The notes beneath the pieces are model-generated. The model worked only from the letters and a program-made list of their open reading frames with translations. It had not been told where the DNA came from and did no database searches. The translations under genes and the position numbers were made by a program. Shown here piece by piece: positions 51,378 to 59,716 of a stretch of DNA of 64,000 nucleotides. Position 1 is the stretch's first letter, and every line of letters begins with the position of its first letter. This stretch comes from UBA2336 sp031395485 (GTDB lineage Bacteria; Bacteroidota; Bacteroidia; Cytophagales; Cyclobacteriaceae), in contig JANNUS010000006.1 of NCBI GenBank assembly GCA_031395485.1, positions 1 through 64,000 on the forward strand. The letters run 5' to 3'.

Positions 51378-52568
51378 ATGGGTTGTGCATGCGGAACGAA
51401 AAAAGACGGCAAAGTTGCCGGTTGCGATAATAACGGAGCCTGCGGTACGGGTGGCTGCAATAAAATGAATGTGTTTGATTGGCTTTCCAATATGGAAATG
51501 CCCGGAAACAGCGCATTTGAAATTGTTGAGGTGCGTTTTAAAAATGGCCGTAAAGAATTTCACCGAAACACCGAAAAATTTAAGCTCACCACAGGCGATG
51601 CCGTTGTTGTAGAAGTGCCTAATGGCCACCATGTTGGGTATGTTTCTATGCAAGGTGAATTGGTGCGCCTGCAAATGCAGAAGAAAAAAATTATCAACGA
51701 TCACGAAATAAGAAAAATCTACCGGCTCGCGCATCAAAAGGATCTTGAAAAACTTGAAGAAGTTAAAAAGCGCGAGCTTCCAACGCTCTATCATACGCGG
51801 GAAGTGATTCGTGAATATAAATTACAAATGAAACTGTCGGATGTTGAATATCAGGCCGACAATACAAAAGCTACATTTTTCTATTCAGCCGATGACCGTG
51901 TTGACTTTCGTGAACTCATCAAGCGGCTCGCCACAGAGTTTAGGATTAAAGTAGAAATGCGCCAAATTAGTCTGCGACAGGAAGCCGGCCGCCTGGGAGG
52001 TATTGGAGTATGTGGTCGGGAACTCTGTTGTTCTACCTGGCTTGGCGATTTCAAAAATGTAGCCACCAGCGCAGCGCGCTATCAAAATCTTTCATTAAAT
52101 CCCAGCAAATTATCCGGGCAATGTGGCCGGCTAAAGTGTTGTCTCAACTATGAGTTAGAAACCTACATGGATGCGCTCCAGGATATTCCGAAAATAGAAA
52201 ACCCGTTGCTCACCGAAAAGGGAGAGGCGCGTCTTCAAAAGACAGATATCTTTCGCAAGATTATGTGGTTTGGATACAGCGAGGAAAACACTTGGTATCC
52301 GTTAAATGTTGACAGAGTAAATCAAATTTTAGAAATGAATCGGGCTGGAAAAAAACCAGCCAATTTAAAAGACGATGTAATCGCTGAGAAAATCCCAATA
52401 CAAAAACTCAATAGCGACCTTGAGCAGATGGATCAAAAATTCAGAGATAAATCAAAAAGAAAGAAAAAGAAACCACAAGGTGGGCGCGATAACCAAAACC
52501 GCAATCAAAACCGCAACCAAAACCCGAATCGCAATCAAAACCCAAATCAACCAAAAACTCCGGGATGA
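51378..52568 (+). CDS. PSP1-domain protein (RicT/YaaT-like)
   Basis: 396 residues. The N terminus is Cys-rich (C3, C5, C16, C22, C27 in MGCACGTKKDG ... GACGTGGC). The PSP1 domain follows (DVEYQADNTKATFFYSADD, VEMRQISLRQEAGRLGG), with the conserved cysteine clusters CGRELCCSTW and CGRLKCCLNYE. In B. subtilis RicT these cysteines hold Fe-S clusters and act with RicA and RicF on RNA processing. The tail is a low-complexity Asn/Gln/Arg repeat (NQNRNQNRNQNPNRNQ). Its stop overlaps the gldH ATG by 4 bases. Confidence 0.88.
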   Translation: MGCACGTKKDGKVAGCDNNGACGTGGCNKMNVFDWLSNMEMPGNSAFEIVEVRFKNGRKEFHRNTEKFKLTTGDAVVVEVPNGHHVGYVSMQGELVRLQMQKKKIINDHEIRKIYRLAHQKDLEKLEEVKKRELPTLYHTREVIREYKLQMKLSDVEYQADNTKATFFYSADDRVDFRELIKRLATEFRIKVEMRQISLRQEAGRLGGIGVCGRELCCSTWLGDFKNVATSAARYQNLSLNPSKLSGQCGRLKCCLNYELETYMDALQDIPKIENPLLTEKGEARLQKTDIFRKIMWFGYSEENTWYPLNVDRVNQILEMNRAGKKPANLKDDVIAEKIPIQKLNSDLEQMDQKFRDKSKRKKKKPQGGRDNQNRNQNRNQNPNRNQNPNQPKTPG

Positions 52569-53035
52569 GAACCGTATTTCTAGTAGTGGTAACCGGCCTT
52601 TTGGCATGCTGCGATAATTCGCGTGTCTATGAAAAAAATCTTGACTTAGCCAACCGTTATTGGCTTACACAGGAGACGCCATCGTTTGATTTTACGGTGG
52701 ACGATAATCAACCTTTTACATTGTACTGTAACCTTAGAAATAGTGTAGACTACCCCTATTCACGCATTTTTATAAACTTTGAAATAAAGGATTCCGCAGG
52801 ACTACTCGTTAAAAAAGAAATGATTAATACTTTTCTGTTTGATGAAAAGACCGGAACACCCTTTGGTCGCAGTGGCTTGGGCGATATTTACGACCAACAG
52901 ATTTTATTGTTAAAGGATTTTTCTTTCAAACAAAAAGGTATCTACACCATAAAGTTTGAGCAAAATATGCGCACCGATACGTTGCACGGTATTTTAGCGG
53001 TCGGTCTTTTCGTTGAATCTTCTGTGAAAAAATAA
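52565..53035 (+). CDS. gldH: Gliding motility lipoprotein GldH
   Basis: 156 residues with a lipoprotein signal (MRTVFLVVVTGLLACC) and the GldH core: DLANRYWLTQETPSFDFTV, YCNLRNSVDYPYSRIFINFE and GDIYDQQILLLKDFSFKQKG. GldH is needed for gliding in Flavobacterium johnsoniae, acting in the envelope; its exact role in the machinery is unclear. The RicT-like gene upstream overlaps it by 4 bases, a pairing common in Bacteroidota. Confidence 0.9.
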   Translation: MRTVFLVVVTGLLACCDNSRVYEKNLDLANRYWLTQETPSFDFTVDDNQPFTLYCNLRNSVDYPYSRIFINFEIKDSAGLLVKKEMINTFLFDEKTGTPFGRSGLGDIYDQQILLLKDFSFKQKGIYTIKFEQNMRTDTLHGILAVGLFVESSVKK

Positions 53036-53063
53036 ACCTGTCAGGGTTCTCATCCTGACAGGT
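53036..53063. terminator. Hairpin between gldH and secDF
   Basis: Perfect 10-bp arms ACCTGTCAGG and CCTGACAGGT with an 8-base loop begin at the gldH stop. It is placed between convergent genes and could terminate both, although the T-tract is poor. Confidence 0.65.
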
Positions 53064-53094
53064 CGATTGTATTAAAATTTTAACCTACTACTTT

Positions 53095-56043
53095 CTAGTT
53101 CTCATCCTTCTTAGAGAAATCTACCAATACCGGAGTTGCAATACACAGCGAAGCATAGGTACCAATAATTACACCGATCAACATCGCAAACGTAAAGCCT
53201 TTGATGGTTTCGCCACCAAAAAAGAATAGGATAATAATTACAAAAATCGTAGACATACCCGTAATCAACGTACGGCTAAGTGTATCATTCAACGCACGAT
53301 TAACTACTGATGGTGTATCTTCTGAGCTTAACTTGTTTGCTAAGAATTCACGAACACGGTCAAAAACCACCACACTATCGTTAATAGAATACCCAATCAC
53401 TGTAAGAATAGCGGCCACAAAAGCCTGATCAATCTCGAGCGAGAAAGGCATCACATCTTCTAACAGCACAAAAATAGCGAGCACCATAAGTACAGTATGG
53501 AATAAACTAATTACCGTACCCAATGCAAACTGCCATCTGCGGAAGCGAATCAAAATGTATAAAAACATTAATGCAACCGCTACGGAGAGTGACCAAACCG
53601 CTGAAATTTTTACATCATCCGCTATTGTAGGACTAACAATTACGAATCCGCCAACAGTAGCTTTATTGCCGTTTAGCTTTGCAAGTCCTGTTTCCAGTAA
53701 TTGCTCTGCTTTAGTGGTTGCTTCTTCCGAATCGTCCTCTACCAAATAGCTTGTTGTGACTTTGTATTTAGAGTCCGAGCCAAACGTTTTCACTTCTGTA
53801 GCAACTCCTTCAAAAGATTCTGTGAGGGCTTTACGAACATCCTCTACACCTACTGGTTTTTCGAATTGCACTACATACGATCGGCCTCCTCTAAAATCAA
53901 CGCCATAATTAAATCCTTTAACAGCTAACATCGCCATGCCGGCAACAATGATACTCAGCGAAACGGCATAATAAATTTTTCTATTTCCGATGAAGTTGAT
54001 GTTAATCGATTTGAATAAATTCTTAGACCAGCTTTGTGAGAATTTTATATTTTTCTTTCTGCTGATGAAATATTCAAATGTAAGTCGGGTAACAAAAACA
54101 GATGTAAAAAAGGAACATAGAATACCAATGACTAACGTAACGGCAAATCCGTAAATAAGGCCTGACGCGAAAATTAATAATACAACCCCTTTAATAAGTG
54201 TTGTAACGTTTGAATCGATAATGGCTGAGAACGCATTCTTATAACCATTTCGCACCGATGTGGCTAAATCATTTCCAGAATTTAAATCCTCCTTTACCCG
54301 TTCGTTAATCAATACGTTAGCATCTACCGCAATAGCGAGTGATAATAAAATACCTGCAATACCCGGTAACGTTAGTGCTGCATTAAGAGAAGCAAGAACG
54401 CCCAACAGGAAAATCAAGTTGAGAATAACCGCAAGATCAGCAACCCAGCCTGCACTGCTGTACATTACAAACATGAACAGGATGATGATTATAAATCCCG
54501 CTACAATTGAAATCAATCCATTTGTAATGGCCTCTTGGCCTAACGTAGAGCCAACGGATGTGAATTCAACAATTCGGGTTGGCGCAGGCAATGAACCCGC
54601 CTTCAAAATATTGGCAAGGTCTTTCGCCTCATCAATTGTAAAGTTACCGGAGATCTGAGAATTTCCATTTGGAATTTCCCCATTCACACCGGGGGCAGAA
54701 TAAACTGTATTATCCAATACTATTGCAATTCTTCCTTTTGGAGTTTTATTAGCAGCATCAGCGGTCATTTTTGCCCAAACGCGAGTTCCAGTAGCGTTCA
54801 TCTTCATGCTTACCGCTGGGCGAGCGTATTCATCTAAATCCTGTGTAGCGTTATTGATAACTTCACCTGTTAGTTTTGCTACTCCGTTTCTTCCTACTTC
54901 TAGAAAATAAAGTTGAAGCGCTTCACCTGTTTTATAGTCATCATCTGGCTTGTTACCCCAGTATACACCAACATTGCGCGGAAGTAGCGAGCGCACATCG
55001 TCACGGTCAAAAATGGAATTTATTTCTGCGGTATCTTTTAAATTATAACGGAAAGTGCTTGGCGGACTGCTGAGCGCAAACAACGGTGATACATTCAGCT
55101 TTTGAAGAGAGTCAAGACCTGTGCTAGAACTGTCTGTAGCTGTTTGCAATTGTTTTTCAAGTTCTGTCGAAGCACTATCGGCCGAAGTAGCAAGTTGAGC
55201 AGATAAGCCATCCTTTTCAGTAGGCACAACCAATTGGGAAGCCGCTGCTTTTTGTTCCTTAATCAACAACTGGTTAATAGATAAAAAAGATGAGTTTAGC
55301 GTGCTCGGTTCTACCACATCCCAAAATTCAAGGCGGGCAACGCCCGATAAAAGTTTGCGCACCCGTTGTGGGTTTTCAGCACCCGGAATTTCAACCTGAA
55401 TTCTACCTGTGCCTATTAGGCGTTGAATATTAGGCTGAGAGGTTCCAAACTGATCTAATCTGTTTCTTAAAATTGTATAGGATCGTTCAATTGCGCTTTC
55501 AACTTCCTTATCAACAACGGAAACAACTTGCTCATCGGTGTCTTGCAAACTGATACGACCTCGCGTTGACGCGTTGGCAAAAATGGACGAGAACTTACGA
55601 TTAGGATTATCTCTACGGAAGTTTGTAAAAAACAATTCAGTAAAATTCTTCTGACCTGTTTTTTGATCAACTATGGCTTTGTTGATAGCCCTTAAAAAAG
55701 CAGAATCTGTTGAATTACCGGCTAGTCCTTTTACGATATCAATCGGGGAAACCTCCAATGTTACGTGCATCCCGCCTTGCAAATCGAGGCCCAGACTAAT
55801 TTCACTATTCTTTACCTCCTTATAGGTGTATTCTTTTAGCCCTAATAAATTGTATACTGGTTTATTCCAAACCGAATCGAGATAAACCTGTTTTTTATCG
55901 ATGTTAATTTTTCCCGATACGTCTGATGCATACGTTACTGCATCCTGTTGAACTCCGCGCGATATAAAAGTGAACGAGAGGTAGTAAACACATAAAGTAG
56001 AAACGATAATGGTTAGGAAAACAATGAATCCTTTGTTTTGCAT
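53095..56043 (-). CDS. secDF: Protein translocase subunit SecDF (fused)
   Basis: A 982-residue fusion of SecD and SecF, the proton-driven components that pull exported proteins from the Sec channel. The SecD half has LGLDLQGGMHVTLEVSP, RVEIPGAEN-type P1 strands (GRIQVEIPGAENPQRV) and spans around GITNGLISIVAGFIIIILFM and AIAVDANVLINERVKED. The SecF half has YGVDFRGGRSYVVQFEKPV and SINDSVVVFDRVREF. A Ser/Ala/Thr/Gln-rich insert (about residues 255-315) lies in the periplasmic part. The fusion is the normal Bacteroidota form. Confidence 0.96.
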   Translation of the reverse strand: MQNKGFIVFLTIIVSTLCVYYLSFTFISRGVQQDAVTYASDVSGKINIDKKQVYLDSVWNKPVYNLLGLKEYTYKEVKNSEISLGLDLQGGMHVTLEVSPIDIVKGLAGNSTDSAFLRAINKAIVDQKTGQKNFTELFFTNFRRDNPNRKFSSIFANASTRGRISLQDTDEQVVSVVDKEVESAIERSYTILRNRLDQFGTSQPNIQRLIGTGRIQVEIPGAENPQRVRKLLSGVARLEFWDVVEPSTLNSSFLSINQLLIKEQKAAASQLVVPTEKDGLSAQLATSADSASTELEKQLQTATDSSSTGLDSLQKLNVSPLFALSSPPSTFRYNLKDTAEINSIFDRDDVRSLLPRNVGVYWGNKPDDDYKTGEALQLYFLEVGRNGVAKLTGEVINNATQDLDEYARPAVSMKMNATGTRVWAKMTADAANKTPKGRIAIVLDNTVYSAPGVNGEIPNGNSQISGNFTIDEAKDLANILKAGSLPAPTRIVEFTSVGSTLGQEAITNGLISIVAGFIIIILFMFVMYSSAGWVADLAVILNLIFLLGVLASLNAALTLPGIAGILLSLAIAVDANVLINERVKEDLNSGNDLATSVRNGYKNAFSAIIDSNVTTLIKGVVLLIFASGLIYGFAVTLVIGILCSFFTSVFVTRLTFEYFISRKKNIKFSQSWSKNLFKSININFIGNRKIYYAVSLSIIVAGMAMLAVKGFNYGVDFRGGRSYVVQFEKPVGVEDVRKALTESFEGVATEVKTFGSDSKYKVTTSYLVEDDSEEATTKAEQLLETGLAKLNGNKATVGGFVIVSPTIADDVKISAVWSLSVAVALMFLYILIRFRRWQFALGTVISLFHTVLMVLAIFVLLEDVMPFSLEIDQAFVAAILTVIGYSINDSVVVFDRVREFLANKLSSEDTPSVVNRALNDTLSRTLITGMSTIFVIIILFFFGGETIKGFTFAMLIGVIIGTYASLCIATPVLVDFSKKDEN

Positions 56044-56123
56044 GATGAATAAATTTTAAATGGAATATGTTAACTGAATTTAAGAGACGCAACTTACTTG
56101 TGCGCCAATTTTTTTTCTAGCCC

Positions 56124-56474
56124 TTAGGGAGCATTAGGAGAAATAACAAATCTGAATAAGGTATGAAAGAACCTACTCGTTGGAAACGATACGATATCAC
56201 TAGATTTTTCTTCAGGTTCTAATTCAAAAAGAATTTCCAGCGCAAATGAGATATGTTGATGAATCTCAAAGTGAGATGTAGAAGTGATTGTACTGGACGG
56301 AATAGAAATGTGGCTTTTGGGCACATCTGTTTTCTGATCGTGCTGTTGGGTGTCTACTTTTTTCTGGCAGTAATTAGCAGCCTGAAAATAGAAAAGCTGA
56401 CTAAAAACAATAACCAAGGCAATAGCAACACCGGCCAGGAGCGTTAAAATCTTATGTCTGAACAAGGTTTTCAT
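56124..56474 (-). CDS. Small membrane-anchored protein, unknown
   Basis: 116 residues, not recognised. It has one N-terminal membrane span (ILTLLAGVAIALVIVFSQLFYF, about 9-30), then a polar His/Ser/Thr stretch (QQHDQKTDVPKSHISIPSST, EIHQHISFALEIL) and a hydrophobic C terminus (FFHTLFRFVISP). An exact TAnnTTTG element (TACTTTTG) 10 bases before the ATG supports expression with a very short leader. It lies upstream of secDF with an 80-base gap. Confidence 0.55.
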   Translation of the reverse strand: MKTLFRHKILTLLAGVAIALVIVFSQLFYFQAANYCQKKVDTQQHDQKTDVPKSHISIPSSTITSTSHFEIHQHISFALEILFELEPEEKSSDIVSFPTSRFFHTLFRFVISPNAP

Positions 56475-56483
56475 AAAGGCCTA

Positions 56484-56513
56484 CAAAAGTAGAGAATTAG
56501 TCAAAAAATGAAA
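56484..56513 (-). promoter_or_regulatory. Promoter of the 116-residue membrane protein
   Basis: On the minus strand TTTC (56513-56510), 18 bases, then TACTTTTG (56491-56484). The -7 element is exact. It ends 10 bases before the ATG, so the mRNA leader would be only a few bases. Confidence 0.45.
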
Positions 56514-56543
56514 GTGTAATGCTAAAAATATACATAGTAAACC

Positions 56544-56652
56544 CGTCATTTCGGAGCGCAGCGCAGAAATCCGCTTGCTGGTAGCCGGGTAAGAGTTCTT
56601 GCTCTGAATAAAGGGGGGACTTCTCTGGTCCTGCCACCCTGCGAAGTGACGA
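56544..56652. repeat. Diverged relative of the long-hairpin repeat, copy C
   Basis: It starts CGTCATTTCGGAGCGCAGCG, contains CAGAAATCC and GGACTTCTCTGGTCCTGCC, and ends GCGAAGTGACG. The terminal CGTCATTTCG/CGAAGTGACG pairing and the internal GAAATCC and TTCTC-GTCCTGCC blocks match copies A and B, but the outer CCTAAATAATAT arms are missing. It lies between the 116-residue gene and udk. Confidence 0.65.
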
Positions 56653-56667
56653 GGCTGGGAGAGTTTT

Positions 56668-57297
56668 TTATGGCTTCAACCCCGACAACTTAGCCCGAAT
56701 TGCAAGTGTTAGAAAATCAAGTGCATTATCCAGGTGGCTATTATTAGGAATCACAATGTCGGCCTGATGCTTTAAAGGGTCAATCAGGCGCTCGTAAATA
56801 GGCATTACATGATTTTGATATCTGTATAATACATCGTCTAAATCGTATCCACGTTCCTCATTATCCCGCCTAATTCTGCGACTGAGTTTCAGGTAATCCT
56901 TTGCCTCAATAAAGATCTTTAGATCAAGTTCCTCTTCAATTTCAGGGAAGTATTGAACGAAAAGACCTTCAATTATAATAACAGGAGCAGGCTTAAACTC
57001 CAAAATTTTTGGTTCAGCCTTTGGATTATTAAAGGTGTACTCCTTTTTTTTGAGAATCTCACCTCTTTTTAACAACTGAATATCCAGTTGAAATTGTTTG
57101 TGGTCAATTGATTCCGGTAAATCAAAATTTTTAACTCCTCGCTCATCAACCTTTTGAGTTTCGCGTGGATGATAATAGTGATCCTGTGAAATAAGACAAA
57201 TTTCATTTTCGGTAAACCGGCTTGAGAGGCTCTTGATAAAAAAAGTCTTACCAGAGCCACTGCCTCCTGTTATACCAATGGTGTATGGTGAACTCAT
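56668..57297 (-). CDS. udk: Uridine kinase
   Basis: It phosphorylates uridine/cytidine in pyrimidine salvage. The 209 residues have Walker A GITGGSGSGKTFF (about 8-20), QDHYYHP, FDLPESIDHKQFQLDIQLL, IIIEGLFV and RRIRRDNEERGYDLDDVLYRY. Length is normal. It overlaps rdgB by 4 bases and ends a five-gene operon. Confidence 0.95.
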   Translation of the reverse strand: MSSPYTIGITGGSGSGKTFFIKSLSSRFTENEICLISQDHYYHPRETQKVDERGVKNFDLPESIDHKQFQLDIQLLKRGEILKKKEYTFNNPKAEPKILEFKPAPVIIIEGLFVQYFPEIEEELDLKIFIEAKDYLKLSRRIRRDNEERGYDLDDVLYRYQNHVMPIYERLIDPLKHQADIVIPNNSHLDNALDFLTLAIRAKLSGLKP

Positions 57298-57905
57298 GAA
57301 TACTTCGCTTTTACAAACTTGATAAGTTTTTTTACTGCAATTGCCCGGTGACTGACCAAACTCTTTTCGGTTAAACTCATTTCAGCAAAGGTTGTAATAA
57401 ACCCTTCTGGTTGAAATATAGAGTCATACCCGAAACCAAAAGTACCTCGCTTCTTTCGAAGAATGACTCCATTCACCAGCCCTTCGAAAGTACTAATTCC
57501 ATCGGCTTCTGCCAATGTAATTATAGTTCTAAATCGTGCTGTTCTATCTTTAACTCCCTCTAGTTTTGCCAGCACCAATTGAATGTTATCCTCGTTACTT
57601 CTTTGATGACCAGCCTGCCCGACTGCACCATTCAGGCAGGCGTATCGGGCAGAGTAAACTCCGGGCTCACCATGTAAGGCATCTACCTCAAGGCCAGTGT
57701 CATCAGCAAAGCAGGATACATTGTACCGGTCAAATACATATTTAGCTTTTTGAATTGAATTACCTTCAATAGTATTCTGTGTCTCGGGCAGCTCTTCAAA
57801 GCATCCAACCTCTTCAAGATTTTTAATCAGAAAAAAGGACCCAAGCTGGGCCCTTATTTCTTCAAGTTTATTATTATTGTTTGTCGCGAAACAAAGGGAT
57901 GTCAT
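57294..57905 (-). CDS. rdgB: dITP/XTP pyrophosphatase (RdgB/HAM1)
   Basis: It removes non-canonical purine nucleotides such as dITP. The 203 residues have SLCFATNNNNKLEEIRAQLG (start), CFADDTGLEVDALHGEPGVY, SARYA, RKKRGTFGFGYDSIFQPEG and LTEKSLVSHRAIAVKKL. After SARYA there is a segment (CLNGAVGQAGHQRS) that I judge about nine residues longer than in relatives; its DNA is the CCTGCC/GGCAGG palindrome found between genes elsewhere. The active-site residues are outside it. Confidence 0.94.
   Translation of the reverse strand: MTSLCFATNNNNKLEEIRAQLGSFFLIKNLEEVGCFEELPETQNTIEGNSIQKAKYVFDRYNVSCFADDTGLEVDALHGEPGVYSARYACLNGAVGQAGHQRSNEDNIQLVLAKLEGVKDRTARFRTIITLAEADGISTFEGLVNGVILRKKRGTFGFGYDSIFQPEGFITTFAEMSLTEKSLVSHRAIAVKKLIKFVKAKYS
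57613..57641. repeat. Palindromic element inside rdgB
   Basis: GCCTGCC (57613-57619) and GGCAGGC (57635-57641) are perfect complements with a 15-base spacer, and TGCCCGA/TCGGGCA overlaps it as a second dyad. It lies in the rdgB frame and encodes part of the extra loop after SARYA. Confidence 0.65.
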
Positions 57906-58780
57906 TCGATGATGTCGATTAACTCAATTTCGAAAAATAAATTGGAATTGGCAGGTATGTTATCCTGAACTATATTTCCGTAAGCAAGGCCTGAAGGAAC
58001 ATATAACCTGATCTTTCCACCTTCTTTTAAAAGTGGGAGACCAATCTGCCACCCATGAACAAAATTTACAACGCGGCTACTGGTTGCTGCGTTTGGCTCA
58101 ACTGTTCCAGCACCAAAATCCGTTTCTGCAGGTATCAATTTCCCTGTATAGGTAACCTTTATCTGATCGTACACTCCTGGCGTTGCACCGTCAACATTAC
58201 CTTCGGCCAAAATTTCATATCGTAACCCAGAACTGTGCGTGATAGCCGTTACTGCACCTTTGCTTGCCAAATAATTATCAATGATTACTCCATCTGAAGC
58301 AAGTTTACTGAGCTGACCGGTGGTAGAAACAACGCTTTCTAAAAATACATCAAAAACCAAATTAGTATTTGGCGGTATTGAGCTATTTCCCTGGCTGCCA
58401 TAGGCATAACTTGATGGGATGTATATCGTTGCTTCGCTACCCTCCGGTAACAATTGCAAGGCAATCTGCCATCCAAAAATATAGTTGCCAAGCTTTTCAT
58501 ATAGGGTTCCACTATCGAATTCAGGTCCTCCTAAAAGTCTGCCTGCATATACGATCTTAAGATCATTGCCAAGATTAGGTGGCAACCCTGCTGTACCCAA
58601 TGTGGTAATTACTAATCGAACTCCACTAGCATCTTTAATTACATTGGTAATATTATTAGCTACCAAATAATCGTCTATTGCCTTGATATCCTTCTGTAAC
58701 TGCTGCTGGACAGAAATAATACTATCATCACCACACGCTGCCAACACAAAAATTAAACCGATCAATATTTTTCCTCTCAT
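57902..58780 (-). CDS. Tandem FKBP-type peptidyl-prolyl isomerase lipoprotein
   Basis: 292 residues; lipoprotein signal (MRGKILIGLIFVLAAC, Cys 16) and two FKBP domains, each after a helical lead (LQKDIKAIDDYLVANNI; LASDGVIIDNYLASKG). Domain 1 keeps FD (GGPEFDSG), the core Trp (FGWQIALQLLPEG) and SSYAYG. Domain 2 keeps HGWQIGLPLLKEG and SGLAYG, but the FD motif is altered (AETDFG). It assists folding of periplasmic or surface proteins. It lies 5 bases after another FKBP gene. Confidence 0.9.
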   Translation of the reverse strand: MRGKILIGLIFVLAACGDDSIISVQQQLQKDIKAIDDYLVANNITNVIKDASGVRLVITTLGTAGLPPNLGNDLKIVYAGRLLGGPEFDSGTLYEKLGNYIFGWQIALQLLPEGSEATIYIPSSYAYGSQGNSSIPPNTNLVFDVFLESVVSTTGQLSKLASDGVIIDNYLASKGAVTAITHSSGLRYEILAEGNVDGATPGVYDQIKVTYTGKLIPAETDFGAGTVEPNAATSSRVVNFVHGWQIGLPLLKEGGKIRLYVPSGLAYGNIVQDNIPANSNLFFEIELIDIIE

Positions 58781-58785
58781 ATCAA

Positions 58786-59697
58786 TTATTTTAAATCAAC
58801 TAATTCCATATCAAAAACTAAAATTGAGTTTTCCTTTATTATTTCACTCCGCTGTCGGGGTCCATAAGCCAGGGTTGAGGGTATATAAAATGTTGCCTTA
58901 GTACCTTTGTTTATTAGTTTTAACGCCTCATGCCATCCCTTTATTACGCTCGTTTTATCAATAATAACATCATACGGAGCATATGGCTCGCGCGCTGGAT
59001 TGTAAAATCCCTTCTCTTGTGCAATTGATTTTACATTGCCATCAAAATATTGTCCATCTAACATGTACCCCGTGTAATTCACTTTAGCAGTTTGCTCCGG
59101 TTTCCCATTCTCGCCTGAGCCAACTTTCGTAATTACATAACGCAAGCCAGCATCGGTTTTTACTGCCTGTATATTTTTTACTGCCAGGTAAGCATCAATA
59201 GCAGCAATATCTTTTTGGAGTTGTTCCTTAGATTTTTTCTCCATCAAGGATGCCTGCAAGGCCATTATGCCTTCGCGCGTTGTAATTGAATCTATTTTTA
59301 CACTGTAGGTTAAATTAAGCGTGCTGTCAAGTCCGGGAGGAATTGGTCTGTTAGCAAGTTCTTTAAAGAAATTTTTAATCGTAAAATTTACCGTAATGCT
59401 GTCTCCGGGAGATGTCATCCGTAGCATTTGCATCATACCGTCTTCTTCTTTTATTGCACTTGTATCGCGGATCGTTACAGCGGCAGGCATTCCATCCAAA
59501 TACGTATCGCCCCAAACAGAATCTTTAGAATCTATTAGTCTAAAATTAAACACAAGCACATCATTCGGCTTAGACAATACGCCATTACCTGTTTTCAGAA
59601 CGTTAAATTTCATCCCTCCGGGTGTCTTTTTTTCAGATTCATTGCACGCCACACTTAGCAACATCACCAAACTAAACAGCACATTCGTAATTTTCAT
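58786..59697 (-). CDS. FKBP-type peptidyl-prolyl isomerase lipoprotein
   Basis: 303 residues with lipoprotein signal (VLFSLVMLLSVAC, Cys 18). The C-terminal FKBP domain is complete: NYTGYMLDGQYFDGN, VIKGWHEALKLINKGTKATF, IPSTLAYG and ILVFDMELVDL. The N-terminal half (LVFNFRLIDSKDSVWGDTY, MLRMTSPGDSITVNF) looks like a second FKBP fold that has lost the FD and Trp active-site residues. It lies 19 bases after nrnA. GldI of gliding bacteria is a related FKBP lipoprotein, but identity with GldI is not claimed. Confidence 0.9.
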   Translation of the reverse strand: MKITNVLFSLVMLLSVACNESEKKTPGGMKFNVLKTGNGVLSKPNDVLVFNFRLIDSKDSVWGDTYLDGMPAAVTIRDTSAIKEEDGMMQMLRMTSPGDSITVNFTIKNFFKELANRPIPPGLDSTLNLTYSVKIDSITTREGIMALQASLMEKKSKEQLQKDIAAIDAYLAVKNIQAVKTDAGLRYVITKVGSGENGKPEQTAKVNYTGYMLDGQYFDGNVKSIAQEKGFYNPAREPYAPYDVIIDKTSVIKGWHEALKLINKGTKATFYIPSTLAYGPRQRSEIIKENSILVFDMELVDLK

Positions 59698-59716
59698 AGT
59701 TGATTGAATTAAAGGT

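Noticed and set aside
52480..52565. Near-tandem AACCGCAATCAAAACC repeats as a possible CRISPR or satellite
   Set aside because: They are short units inside the open frame of the PSP1 protein, without spacers, coding an Asn/Gln/Arg tail.
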